64,000 nucleotides of DNA, taken from NCBI RefSeq assembly GCF_003217235.1, contig NZ_QJTF01000009.1:62001-126000 (forward strand), read 5' to 3'. The translations under genes were made by a program, and so were the position numbers. The notes beneath the pieces were generated by a model, which ran no database searches, was not told the origin of the DNA, and saw only the letters and a list, made by a program, of their open reading frames with translations. Positions 1-8,144 of the stretch are shown here, one piece after another; the first letter of the stretch is position 1; each line of letters begins with the position of its first letter. The stretch is from Paramesorhizobium leguminum (lineage in GTDB: Bacteria; Pseudomonadota; Alphaproteobacteria; Rhizobiales; Rhizobiaceae).

Positions 1-464
1 TTGTTGACGATGAAGCCGGACATCGAGCCGATATTGACGATGGCGCCGCTGCCCTGCTCCAGCATCTGCCGCCCGAAGGCGCGGCAGCACCAGAACAGGC
101 CGTCGACATTCACATCCATGTGGAAGCGCCAGTGCTCGTCGCTCGTATCCTCGGCCCGCACATCGCTTACTGCCACACCGGCATTGTTGACGAGGATATC
201 GACCCGGCCATGCTCCCTGACGATCTGCGCGGCAACCGCATCCACGTCTTTCGACTTGGTAACGTCGAGCGTGACGCCATGCGCCTTGATGCCAAGCTTA
301 ATCAACTCCGCGACAATCGCCTCGACCCGTTCAGGCAGCATCTCGGCGACAACAACGGTCGCGCCGGCCTCGCCCAGCGCCTGCGCGCAAGCCGCGCCGA
401 TACCCTGTCCGCCGCCGGTCACAACAGCCACGCGCCCATCGAGTTTCAGTTTATCCATATACAT
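1..464 (-). CDS. Short-chain dehydrogenase/reductase, 3' end outside window
   Basis: This is the N-terminal 154 residues of an SDR-family NAD(P)-dependent oxidoreductase; the gene runs off the left edge. Near the N-terminus is the TGGGQGIG cofactor loop, followed by a VTLDVT segment and LVNNAG. The visible part stops just after VNIGSMSG, where the catalytic Ser lies, so the Tyr-x-x-x-Lys pair cannot be seen. The start at 464 (ATG TAT ATG GAT) is favoured because AAAGGG lies eight bases upstream; the second ATG at 458 is possible. It follows smoS by 13 bp, so it is probably the last or next-to-last gene of the polyol operon. In Rhodobacter and Sinorhizobium smo operons this place is held by mannitol dehydrogenase mtlK. 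Here an SDR sits there instead, presumably oxidising another polyol. The substrate is not known. Confidence 0.85.
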   Translation of the reverse strand, partial: MYMDKLKLDGRVAVVTGGGQGIGAACAQALGEAGATVVVAEMLPERVEAIVAELIKLGIKAHGVTLDVTKSKDVDAVAAQIVREHGRVDILVNNAGVAVSDVRAEDTSDEHWRFHMDVNVDGLFWCCRAFGRQMLEQGSGAIVNIGSMSGFIVN

Positions 465-477
465 TGGGTATGCCCTT

Positions 478-1254
478 TCAGCTCATCCAGTTTCCGCCGT
501 CGACATTGTATGTCTGCGCGACGACGTAATCGCTTTCGGGACCGGCGAGGAATATCGCCATGCCCGTCAGATCCTCGGGCCGGCCCATGCGCCCGAATGG
601 CACGGCCTCGCCCACCAGCCGCTTCTTCTCGCCAAGCGGCCGGTTCTCATGCTTTGCGAACAGCGCATCGACGCCTGCCCAATGCTCGCCATCGACCACG
701 CCGGGCGCAATCGCATTGACGTTGATGCCATGCCTGATCAGGTCGAGCCCTGCCGACTGGGTGAGGCTGATGACCGCCGCCTTGGTCGAGCAATAGACCG
801 CCACCAGCGCCTCGCCGCGCCGTCCCGCCTGGCTCGCCATGTTGATGATCTTGCCCCCGCGCCCGCGCGCGATCATCGCCCGCGCCACCGCCTGCATGGT
901 GAAGAGCACACCATGCACATTGACCGCGTAGAGCCGTTCAAAGCTCTCTCGTGTGATCTCGACCATAGGCGCCATGTCGAACAGCGCGGCATTGTTGACG
1001 AGGATATCGATCCCGCCGGTCTTGGCTACCGCCTCCGCGACGGCCCGCTCGATCGACGCGATATCGGTCACGTCGATCTGCACCGCATAGGCGCGTTCGC
1101 CTATCTTCGCGGCACTTTCCTGTGCCCGGTCGAGATCAATATCGGCGAGCGCAACGGTGGCGCCTTCACGCGCAAAAGCCTCGGCGAAGGCAAAACCGAT
1201 GCCGCGAGCCGCCCCGGTGATGAACGCGGATTTCCCTTCAAGACGCCCGCTCAC
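478..1254 (-). CDS. smoS: Sorbitol dehydrogenase-like SDR (L-iditol 2-dehydrogenase)
   Basis: A 258-residue SDR, normal length for the family. TGAARGIG (about 13-20) is the NAD loop, NNAA at 87-90 is the structural motif, and the catalytic residues are Ser141, Tyr154 and Lys158 (YCSTK). The spacing is one residue off that known for Rhodobacter sphaeroides sorbitol dehydrogenase. It would oxidise D-glucitol to D-fructose with NAD in the cytoplasm. Its ATG overlaps the TGA of the ABC ATPase gene by four bases, so the two are translationally coupled. This order (transport genes, then smoS) matches the described smoEFGKS polyol operon. The family is certain; the substrate is inferred from context. 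Confidence 0.85.
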   Translation of the reverse strand: MSGRLEGKSAFITGAARGIGFAFAEAFAREGATVALADIDLDRAQESAAKIGERAYAVQIDVTDIASIERAVAEAVAKTGGIDILVNNAALFDMAPMVEITRESFERLYAVNVHGVLFTMQAVARAMIARGRGGKIINMASQAGRRGEALVAVYCSTKAAVISLTQSAGLDLIRHGINVNAIAPGVVDGEHWAGVDALFAKHENRPLGEKKRLVGEAVPFGRMGRPEDLTGMAIFLAGPESDYVVAQTYNVDGGNWMS

Positions 1255-2249
1255 AATGCCGCTCCGTTGTCTCCGAAGCGATAGATCTTGCCCGCCTCCG
1301 GTGTAAGGAAGACCTGTTCGCCATGCTTCACCGGAAACTCGCCCGGCGCCCGCGCCGTCACCGGCCCGACGCCATCCACATCGGCATGGACAAAGGTATC
1401 CGCGCCCAGATGTTCCACCACGGTCACCTTTCCCTGCCAGGGGCCTTCGGTCTTCGACAGGCCGATATGCTCCGGACGCACACCAATCGTCGCGGCATTC
1501 TCCTTCGCCGCCGCCGCGCCGCTGATCAAATTCATCTTCGGCGAGCCGATGAAACCGGCGACGAAGAGGTTTTTCGGATTGCGATAGAGTTCGAGCGGCG
1601 AGCCCACCTGCTCGATGCGGCCCGCATTCAGCACCACGATCTTGTCGGCCATGGTCATCGCTTCCACCTGGTCGTGGGTGACATAGATCATGGTGGTTTT
1701 CAGCTGATGATGCAGTTCGCTGATCTCCAGCCGCATGTTGACGCGCAGCGCCGCATCGAGGTTCGACAACGGCTCGTCGAAGAGGAAGGCTTTTGGCTGG
1801 CGCACGATGGCGCGCCCGATGGCCACGCGCTGGCGCTGCCCGCCGGAAAGCTGGCGCGGCTTGCGGTCGAGGTAGTCGGTGAGGTTGAGAACCTTGGCCG
1901 CGCCGCGCACCTTGTCGTCTATGGTGGCTTTCGCCTCGCCCGCCATCTTCAGCGGAAAAGCGATATTGCCGTAGACGCTCATATGCGGATAGAGCGCATA
2001 GGACTGGAACACCATGGACAGGCCGCGCTTCGCCGGCGCCTCGCGGGTGGCGTCCGCGCCGTCGATGCGGATCGTGCCGTCAGTGGCATCCTCAAGCCCG
2101 GCGATGATGCGCAGCAGCGTCGATTTTCCGCAACCCGAAGGCCCGACGAACACGACGAATTCCCCATCGGCGATATCAAGATCGATCTGTGGAATGACCT
2201 TGGTGGTTCCGAAGGATTTCGAGACCTTTTCGAGTGTTATGCTACCCAT
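1251..2249 (-). CDS. smoK: Polyol ABC transporter ATP-binding protein
   Basis: A 332-residue MalK/UgpC-type ATPase that would energise the SmoEFG importer. Walker [10 protein letters not shown] lies at 36-44, the LSGGQ signature at 134-138, Walker B FLFDEP at 155-160 and the H-loop His at 192. A C-terminal TOBE-like domain follows from about 235. The reading frame extends to 2432, but the extra N-terminus is translated from an intergenic palindrome. The ATG at 2249 has GGGAGGG four bases upstream and starts directly with the family-typical [13 protein letters not shown]. It is separated from smoG by 190 bp holding a repeat element, and it overlaps smoS by four bases. Confidence 0.9.
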   Translation of the reverse strand: MGSITLEKVSKSFGTTKVIPQIDLDIADGEFVVFVGPSGCGKSTLLRIIAGLEDATDGTIRIDGADATREAPAKRGLSMVFQSYALYPHMSVYGNIAFPLKMAGEAKATIDDKVRGAAKVLNLTDYLDRKPRQLSGGQRQRVAIGRAIVRQPKAFLFDEPLSNLDAALRVNMRLEISELHHQLKTTMIYVTHDQVEAMTMADKIVVLNAGRIEQVGSPLELYRNPKNLFVAGFIGSPKMNLISGAAAAKENAATIGVRPEHIGLSKTEGPWQGKVTVVEHLGADTFVHADVDGVGPVTARAPGEFPVKHGEQVFLTPEAGKIYRFGDNGAAL

Positions 2250-2287
2250 GAAACCCTCCCGTTTTTGCTCAAGGCAATGGCATGAAT

Positions 2288-2402
2288 GCCCCTCATCCGC
2301 CTGCCGGCACCTTCTCCCCGCACGCGGGGAGAAGGAAAAAGCGGCAACGCGGACGCCCTCCTCTCCCCGTTTTTCACGGGGAGAAGGTAAGGGTGAGGGG
2401 CA
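2288..2402. repeat. Palindromic GC-rich intergenic repeat, family B
   Basis: It lies in the 190-bp gap between smoK and smoG. It begins with CCCCTCATCCGCCTGCCGG, has a hairpin CTTCTCCCCGC/GCGGGGAGAAG, then a second hairpin CTCCCCG/CGGGGAG, and closes with GGTGAGGGGC, so the ends are also inverted. A copy in opposite orientation is at 4198-4353. It may form a stable RNA hairpin that tunes expression between the permease and ATPase genes; that role is inference. Confidence 0.8.
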
Positions 2403-2439
2403 TCTTTCGACTGGCTGCCCATTTTCAACCATCCCTCAC

Positions 2440-3270
2440 TCACTTCACCGCTCCAAAGGTCAGTCCGCGCACGAGCTGGCGCTGCGAGAACCATCCGAGG
2501 ATGAGGATCGGCGCGATGGCGAGCGTCGAAGCCGCGGAAAGCTTGGCCCAGAACAGGCCCTCCGGGCTCGAATAGGACGCGATGAATGCGGTGAGCGGCG
2601 CGGCGTTGGCCGCCGTCAGATTCAGCGTCCAGAACGCCTCGTTCCAGGCAAGGATGATGTTGAGGAGCAGCGTCGAGGCGATCCCCGGCACCGCCATCGG
2701 CGTCAGCACATAGATGATTTCCTTGGCAAGAGAGGCGCCATCCATGCGCGATGCTTCGAGGATCTCGCCGGGGATTTCCTTGAAGTAGGTGTAGAGCATC
2801 CAGACGATGATCGGCAGATTGATCATCGTCAGCACGATGACGAGACCGAGCCGCGTGTCGAGCAGGCCCCAATCGCGGTAAAGGAGATAGATCGGCACCA
2901 GCACGCCCACCGGCGGCAGCATCTTGGTGGAGAGCATCCACATCAAGATGTCCTTGGTGCGCTTGGTCGGCGAAAACGCCATCGCCCAGGCGGCGGGGAT
3001 GGCGATGAGTAGGGCAATGAAGGTGGAGCCGAAGGAGATTATCACCGAGTTCATCACATGCTTCAAATAGTTCGAGCGGCTCTGCACTTCCGCGTAGCTA
3101 TCCAGCGTCCAGTCGAAGAACAGGAAATGCGGCGGCGAGGCGATGGCCTCGCCCTCCGTCTTGAAGCTGGTGATCACGGTCCACAGGATCGGAAAGAAAA
3201 TCACGAAGCCGACGAGCCAGCCGATGGCGGTGAAAGTCAGCTTCCTGCGTGTAGAGATTGCGCGGGCCAT
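2440..3270 (-). CDS. smoG: Polyol ABC transporter permease
   Basis: A 276-residue inner-membrane protein of the MalG type (carbohydrate ABC permease, second subunit). It has about six hydrophobic segments, the first at residues 15-35. The EAA loop EASRMDGAS near 175, which contacts the ATPase, is clear. The C-terminus RGLTFGAVK is characteristic of this subfamily and recurs in the permease encoded at 23883-24752. It starts two bases after the smoF stop, so the two permeases are co-translated. Its predicted role is sorbitol/mannitol uptake with SmoE, SmoF and SmoK. Confidence 0.9.
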   Translation of the reverse strand: MARAISTRRKLTFTAIGWLVGFVIFFPILWTVITSFKTEGEAIASPPHFLFFDWTLDSYAEVQSRSNYLKHVMNSVIISFGSTFIALLIAIPAAWAMAFSPTKRTKDILMWMLSTKMLPPVGVLVPIYLLYRDWGLLDTRLGLVIVLTMINLPIIVWMLYTYFKEIPGEILEASRMDGASLAKEIIYVLTPMAVPGIASTLLLNIILAWNEAFWTLNLTAANAAPLTAFIASYSSPEGLFWAKLSAASTLAIAPILILGWFSQRQLVRGLTFGAVK

Positions 3271-3272
3271 GG

Positions 3273-4145
3273 TCAGGCCTCCAGATTCTTGCCGATGAGG
3301 CGAATGAGGAAGATGGCGACGAGATTGGCGAGAATGACAGCGACGATGCCGCCCGCCGAAGCGCCGCCCACGTCGAACTGCAACAGCGCCTGCGCATAGA
3401 CGAGATAGGTGATGTTGGTGCTCTCATTGCCGGGGCCGCCATTGGTGGTCACCAAGATTTCGGCGAAGACGCTGAGCAGGAAGATCGTCTCGATGAGCAC
3501 GACCACCGTCATGGCGCGCGCCAGATGCGGCAGCACGATATAGACAAAGCGCGAGATGGGACCGGCGCCGTCCATCTCGGCAGCCTCCTTCTGCTCCTCG
3601 TCGAGCGATTGCAGTGCAGTGAGCAGGATGAGCGTGGCAAAGGGCAGCCATTGCCAGGCGACGATCATTGTCACCGAGAACAGCGGCAGATTGTTGAGCC
3701 AATCCACCGGCTGCAAGCCGAGAGACCGCGCGATCCAGGCGAAGATGCCATAGACCGGGTGCATCAGCATGTTCTTCCACACCAGCGCCGAAACCGTCGG
3801 CATGACGAAGAACGGCGCAATGACAAGAAGGCGCACGATGCCCTGCCCGAAGAAGGGCTGGTCGAGGAGAAGCGCCAGCAACGTGCCGCCGGCGAGGGTA
3901 ATCAGCAGAACGCCGCCCACCAGCAGCAGCGTATTGAGCAGTGCCGTGCCGAATGCCGGATCGGTGAGGAAATAGTGGTAATTGAGCGTCCCCGCCCATT
4001 CTTCCATCCCCGGCATCAGCAGATTGTACCGCAGGAACGAGAAATAAAGCGTCATCGCCAGCGGCACGATCATCCATGCGAAGAGCAGGAGAACGGCCGG
4101 GCTCATCATCAGGCGCGCGGCGGACCGCGTTTGCAGCGTTGCCAT
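3273..4145 (-). CDS. smoF: Polyol ABC transporter permease
   Basis: A 290-residue MalF/UgpA-type permease of the inner membrane. The first hydrophobic helix is at about 14-36 (MMSPAVLLLFAWMIVPLA). The EAA motif is EAAEMDGAG near residue 195. The start ATG at 4145 begins MATLQTRSAARLM, a usual short cytoplasmic head. It lies 228 bp downstream of smoE, with a family B repeat in the gap, and two bases upstream of smoG. Long opposite-strand frames over this gene are antisense shadows. Confidence 0.9.
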   Translation of the reverse strand: MATLQTRSAARLMMSPAVLLLFAWMIVPLAMTLYFSFLRYNLLMPGMEEWAGTLNYHYFLTDPAFGTALLNTLLLVGGVLLITLAGGTLLALLLDQPFFGQGIVRLLVIAPFFVMPTVSALVWKNMLMHPVYGIFAWIARSLGLQPVDWLNNLPLFSVTMIVAWQWLPFATLILLTALQSLDEEQKEAAEMDGAGPISRFVYIVLPHLARAMTVVVLIETIFLLSVFAEILVTTNGGPGNESTNITYLVYAQALLQFDVGGASAGGIVAVILANLVAIFLIRLIGKNLEA

Positions 4146-4197
4146 GGTGTGGTCCCCATTTCTCGGTTTATGAGAAGGAAGCGGAACTGGCCAGCCT

Positions 4198-4353
4198 GCC
4201 CCTCACCCTTACCCTCTCCCCGCAAGCGGGGAGAGGGGGACACCAGCGTCACGGGCCATCCTCTTCCCCACGGTGCTCAGAGAGCGCAGACGTTGCCACC
4301 TCTTCCTTCTCCCCGCGTGCGGGGAGAAGGTGCCGGCAGGCGGATGAGGGGCA
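4198..4353. repeat. Palindromic GC-rich intergenic repeat, family B
   Basis: This is the second copy of the family B element, in the gap between smoF and smoE. It starts GCCCCTCACCC, contains CTCTCCCCGCAAGCGGGGAGAG, and ends with a CTTCTCCCCGCGTGCGGGGAGAAG hairpin plus GCCGGCAGGCGGATGAGGGGC, which is the reverse complement of the left end of the 2288 copy. The two copies therefore face opposite ways inside one operon. Confidence 0.8.
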
Positions 4354-4373
4354 GCCCCCAACAGCGATCGGGC

Positions 4374-5690
4374 TTACTTAATATACCCGCCCTTCGTCAT
4401 CTCGCGCACACTCAACTGCTGTGCGTTCTTCAGCGCCTGATCGACCGTGATCTGCCCCGCGAGCGCCGCCGAGAATTGCTGGCCGACCGCCGTGCCGAGC
4501 CCCTGGAATTCAGGAATGGCGACGAACTGCACGCCGACATAAGGCACCGGCTTCACCGTCGGCTTGTCCGGATCGGCGGAGTTGATCGATTCCAGCGTCG
4601 CCTTGGCAAAGGGCGCAACCTTTATGTAGTCAGGCGTTTCATAGAGCGAGGTGCGCGTGCCGGGCGGCACGTTGAGCCAGCCATCCTTGGACGCGACAAG
4701 CTGCGTGTAACTCTGGCTTGTGGCCCAATCGATGAACTTCTCGGCTGCCTCGGTCTTCTTCGACCCGGCCGGAATGGCGAGTGACCATGCCCACAGCCAG
4801 TTGCCGCGCTTGCCCAAACCGTTGTCCGGCGCCAGCGCAAAGCCGACCTTGTCGGCAACCTGGCTTTCCTTCGGATCGCTGACGAACGAAGCCGCCACCG
4901 TGGCGTCGATCCACATGGCGCACTTGCCTGACTGGAACAGCGCCAGATTTTCATTGAAACCGTTGGAGGACGCTCCCGGAGGTCCGGCATCCTTCATCAG
5001 ATTGACGTAGTATTCGAGCGTCGCCTTCCATTCCGGCTGGTCGAATTGCGGCTTCCAGTCCATATCGAACCAGCGCGCGCCAAAGGAGTTGGACATGGCT
5101 GTGAGCAATGCCATGTTTTCGCCCCAGCCTGCTTTGCCGCGCAGGCAGATGCCGTACATTTCCTTGCTCTTGTCGGTCAGCTTGCGCGCGGCTTCACCGA
5201 TGAAATCCCATGTCGGCGCATTGGGCATTGTCAGCCCGGCCTTCTCGAACAGATCCTTGCGGTACATGACGAAGGAACTCTCGCCATAGAACGGCGAGGC
5301 ATAAAGCTTGCCCTCATAGGTGAGGCCGCTACGGATCGGCGGCAACAGATCGTTGACGTCGTAATCATCATCCGCAACCAGCTTGTCGAGCGGCTGGAGC
5401 CATCCCTGCTTGGCCCAGATCGGAACCTCATAGGTGCCGATGGTCATGATATCGTACTGTCCGCCCTTGGTGGCGATGTCGGTGGTGACGCGCTGGCGAA
5501 GAACGTTTTCCTCCAGCGTCACCCATTCCAGATCGATACCGGGGTTCTTCGCCTTGAAGTCATCGGAAAGCTTCTGCATGCGGACCATGTCGCCATTGTT
5601 CACAGTGGCGATGGTCAGCGTCTCGGCCTGCGCCCATACCGTCATTGCGGCCAGCGAGCAGGCGCCAAGCATCAAGGATTTCAATCTCAT
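4374..5690 (-). CDS. smoE: Periplasmic polyol-binding protein of ABC importer
   Basis: A 438-residue extracellular solute-binding protein (family 1, MalE-like). It has a signal peptide, MRLKSLMLGACSLAAMTVWA, cleaved after AQA. It delivers sugar alcohols to SmoF/SmoG. The ATG at 5690 follows GGGAGGA with normal spacing. It is the first gene of the operon; a perfect dyad lies 38 bp upstream of the start codon (5728-5741). Family and role follow from the complete smo gene order downstream. The ligand (sorbitol/mannitol) is inferred. Confidence 0.88.
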   Translation of the reverse strand: MRLKSLMLGACSLAAMTVWAQAETLTIATVNNGDMVRMQKLSDDFKAKNPGIDLEWVTLEENVLRQRVTTDIATKGGQYDIMTIGTYEVPIWAKQGWLQPLDKLVADDDYDVNDLLPPIRSGLTYEGKLYASPFYGESSFVMYRKDLFEKAGLTMPNAPTWDFIGEAARKLTDKSKEMYGICLRGKAGWGENMALLTAMSNSFGARWFDMDWKPQFDQPEWKATLEYYVNLMKDAGPPGASSNGFNENLALFQSGKCAMWIDATVAASFVSDPKESQVADKVGFALAPDNGLGKRGNWLWAWSLAIPAGSKKTEAAEKFIDWATSQSYTQLVASKDGWLNVPPGTRTSLYETPDYIKVAPFAKATLESINSADPDKPTVKPVPYVGVQFVAIPEFQGLGTAVGQQFSAALAGQITVDQALKNAQQLSVREMTKGGYIK

Positions 5691-5707
5691 CTGTTCCTCC
5701 CAAACAT

Positions 5708-5741
5708 TAGAGCAATTGATATCAGTATGAGCAATTGCTCA
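5708..5741. promoter_or_regulatory. Candidate SorC-type operator upstream of smoE
   Basis: TGAGCAATTGCTCA at 5728-5741 is a perfect 14-bp palindrome. A half-match, AGAGCAATTGAT, lies at 5709-5720, with the two CAATTG centres 19 bp apart. It stands just upstream of the smoE start and immediately after the regulator gene. SorC/DeoR-like sugar regulators often bind such dyads, so this is the natural site for the adjacent regulator. The dyad is seen directly; the binding is inferred. Confidence 0.6.
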
Positions 5742-5814
5742 CGAAACAACGCAAAGTGTCAAGTCCCATTCGTCGCCGCAATGCAACAATACGGAGCGTC
5801 TTCAACCGCGAAGC

Positions 5815-6777
5815 TTACCGCTCGCTTTTAAGAAGCGCGGCGGCGGTCGCCTCGTCGGTGATCAAGCCATTGACCAGCCGGCCTTTCACCGCCGCGGCGA
5901 TGGCCGGCTGCTTCTTCGCGCCTTTGGCCAGCGCGATAACGAGAGCATTCCCGCCGCTCGGAATAGGCGCGCTGGCGACGCGCTCGTTGGTCAGCCCCTC
6001 CAGCATACGACCCTCGCTGTCGAACGACCAGCCAAGGATTTCGCCGACGCTCCCGGCCTTCTGCAGCGCCTTCAACTCAGCCTGCGAAACGAAACCATCG
6101 AGATAAAGAGGCGCATCGTCGCCAAGATCGCCGATGCCAAGAAACGTCACATCCGCCCTCGCCGCCAGTTCCAGCACCGGGCGGATCATCGCCTGGGTGT
6201 GCAAGAGTTCGCGCTCCTCCGGCGACGAGGCGATGACCGGCAGCGGCATGGGAAAGCTGCGCGCATGGATCGCGTCGGCGATATTGAAGATGACGTTGTA
6301 GAACGCGGCGGACCCGTCCGGCGCGATATTACCGGTCAGAGAAACGACCTTATGTTGCGGGCATTCCATCGGCGACAATTGCTCGATTGCCGCCTTCAGC
6401 GTGCGCCCTGTGCCGATCGCCATCACGATCGGCTCGGATGATTTCAACCACCGCGCCATCTCCTCCGCTCCCGCTTCAGCCACACCAAGCGTCGTCGAAG
6501 ACGAGGCGGGATCGGTCGGCACGACTTCAGCGAAGCGCAAACCGAATTGCGCCTTCAGCCGCGATGCAAGATCGAGGCAATTGGCGATCGGATGGTCGAG
6601 CCGCACCTTGACCAGCCCCTCGGTGACCGCGAGTGAAACCATGCGCTGCGCCGACTGACGCGAGACGCCAAGCTTGGCGGCAATCTCATCCTGCGTATTG
6701 CCGGCTATGTAATAAAGCCACCCCGCCCGCGCCGCATCATCGAGCCTGGTATTGTTGTTATCGCGCTTCGGAGCCAC
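5815..6777 (-). CDS. smoC: SorC-family sugar-binding transcriptional regulator of the smo operon
   Basis: A 320-residue regulator with an N-terminal helix-turn-helix (about 22-50, QDEIAAKLGVSRQSAQRMV) and a SorC-type sugar-phosphate-binding domain (MAIGTGRTL near 145, and FLGIGDLG near 230). It starts with GTG at 6777; no in-frame ATG fits. It is transcribed in the same direction as smoE and ends 124 bp upstream of it, matching smoC upstream of smoEFGK in Rhodobacter. It probably controls the operon through the palindrome at 5728-5741. Whether it represses or activates cannot be told from sequence. Confidence 0.8.
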   Translation of the reverse strand: MAPKRDNNNTRLDDAARAGWLYYIAGNTQDEIAAKLGVSRQSAQRMVSLAVTEGLVKVRLDHPIANCLDLASRLKAQFGLRFAEVVPTDPASSSTTLGVAEAGAEEMARWLKSSEPIVMAIGTGRTLKAAIEQLSPMECPQHKVVSLTGNIAPDGSAAFYNVIFNIADAIHARSFPMPLPVIASSPEERELLHTQAMIRPVLELAARADVTFLGIGDLGDDAPLYLDGFVSQAELKALQKAGSVGEILGWSFDSEGRMLEGLTNERVASAPIPSGGNALVIALAKGAKKQPAIAAAVKGRLVNGLITDEATAAALLKSER

Positions 6778-6874
6778 GCTTTTCGCCTTTCGCCTGCAAT
6801 GCTTTCAAAATGCGACAGGCGGATGACGGACGCAACTGTCTCTTGGGTTATGGATGAAACGCTGGCGCCTGATA

Positions 6875-7030
6875 CCCCCCTCTGCCCTGCCGGGCATCTC
6901 CCCCTCAAGGGGGGAGATTGGCTGAGAGGACCGCTTTCGCCAATCGCCAGCGTCGCAAGATAAAGCGCCGTCATCGATGCAGGCCAATCTCCCCCCTTGA
7001 GGGGGAGATGCCCGGCAGGGCAGAGGGGGA
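6875..7030. repeat. Long inverted-repeat element, family A, copy 1
   Basis: About 156 bp. The left arm is CCCCCCTCTGCCCTGCCGGG followed by CATCTCCCCC and the hairpin TCAAGGGGGGAGATTGG. The right arm is its reverse complement, ending in GGGCAGAGGGGG. The arms are separated by about 60 bp of partly conserved loop. Each arm is itself palindromic. It lies between the smo regulator and the AraC gene. Other copies are at 17.7, 21.2, 29.0, 31.0 and 34.1 kb. Confidence 0.9.
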
Positions 7031-7106
7031 TGTTGCCTCGCGCCGCCCCTTATCGATACCCATCATAAACTTGACTTCCACCCACATATTTTGTTTGCTC
7101 CCCCTC

Positions 7107-7991
7107 ATGACGTTCCACCCCCAGATGAAAAGCAAAGTAGAAGGCGTGTCCATCGTGGATGGTTTGCGCTGGCGCGCTTGGAATGGCGTCCTTGCCGATG
7201 TCTGGTCCGTCATCTGCTCGGAAGGCGCCTCAGGCCAATATGTCTCGAGAGCACCGCGTCTTTTCGTCGTGCTCGACAATGACGGCGTTGGCAAGTTCGC
7301 CATCCGCCAGAGCGAGCGCCAGCAGCCTACGCCAAAAAGCGCCGCTCCCAACCGGATGAGCTACATCCCCGCCGGAATGCATATCTGGAGCGAGGCGGAG
7401 AACACCGGCTTCCTCCGCCATCTCGACCTGCATTTCGATATCGAGACGCTGTCCCGGCGCTTTGCCGGCGCGCTCGATATGGAAAAGCTCGGGCAGCCCC
7501 GCCTGATGTTTTCCGACGAACGCATAGCCAGCCTCGCGGGCCTCATCGCAGCCGAATGCATGAACGACGATCCGCTGCATGATCTCTATGGCGACGGGCT
7601 GGTGGCGGCGCTCTTCGCCGATCTGTTCAAGATCGGACAGGTATTGCCAAGAAAACGCAGCCAACTTTCGCCGCGCCAGTTGCGCCGCGTCATCGATTTT
7701 CTGGAAGAGAACTGCCTGCGCTCCATCCGGCTAAAGGACCTCGCCGATCTCTGCGGCCTGTCGGAAACCCATTTCAGCCACGCCTTCAAGGCATCGACCG
7801 GCCTGCCCCCGCACCAGTGGCAAATGCAGGCGCGCATCGACAGGGCGCGCGAATTGATGAACCGCAAGACGATCTCGCTGACATCAGTCGCCTCAGCCAC
7901 CGGCTTTTCGGATCAGGCCCATTTCACCAGGGTTTTCAAGCGTTTCGTGGGCGTGACCCCGGCTGCATGGCTGCGTGGGCAGACCGATTAA
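7107..7991 (+). CDS. AraC-family regulator, probably of siderophore receptor
   Basis: A 294-residue protein with a variable N-terminal sensing domain and a C-terminal AraC helix-turn-helix pair (about 190-290: LKDLADLCGLSETHFSHAFKA, then a second helix pair ending DQAHFTRVFKRFVGVTP). It resembles regulators encoded beside TonB-dependent siderophore receptors (PchR/RhrA type), which switch on uptake when the ferric siderophore is present. Start: ATG at 7107, or ATG at 7125 (288 residues). The open frame extends to 6918, but that head is translated from the family A repeat. The receptor gene follows on the same strand, 153 bp downstream. The protein encoded at 55191 is of the same type. Confidence 0.85.
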   Translation: MTFHPQMKSKVEGVSIVDGLRWRAWNGVLADVWSVICSEGASGQYVSRAPRLFVVLDNDGVGKFAIRQSERQQPTPKSAAPNRMSYIPAGMHIWSEAENTGFLRHLDLHFDIETLSRRFAGALDMEKLGQPRLMFSDERIASLAGLIAAECMNDDPLHDLYGDGLVAALFADLFKIGQVLPRKRSQLSPRQLRRVIDFLEENCLRSIRLKDLADLCGLSETHFSHAFKASTGLPPHQWQMQARIDRARELMNRKTISLTSVASATGFSDQAHFTRVFKRFVGVTPAAWLRGQTD

Positions 7992-8045
7992 AAAGCCAAA
8001 AGCGTTCAATAAATCGCAAGAAACGACAATCCATGCGCATAATCT

Positions 8046-8060
8046 TGATATAAACCCTCA
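8046..8060 (+). promoter_or_regulatory. Candidate IRO box (RirA site) upstream of receptor gene
   Basis: TGA-TATAAACCC-TCA is an exact TGA-N9-TCA match, the IRO-box pattern known for the rhizobial iron-sulphur repressor RirA. It lies about 85 bp upstream of the TonB receptor start. The match alone is weak; similar matches at 55143 and 58398, also beside iron genes, strengthen it. Confidence 0.5.
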
Positions 8061-8144
8061 TCTTATTCGATAGGGGTTAACAAGGTTTCCGATGGCCGCG
8101 CTGAAAACGGCATGGGAAACGTCGTCAAGCAGGGGTTCATTGCC

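Noticed and set aside
1-1284. 427-codon plus-strand frame at the left edge
   Set aside because: It is antisense to two short-chain dehydrogenase genes with full motifs.
3258-4784. 508-codon open frame on the plus strand opposite smoF and smoE
   Set aside because: It is antisense to two clear transporter genes, is rich in Arg, His and Gln as GC-rich shadows are, crosses an intergenic repeat, and matches no family.
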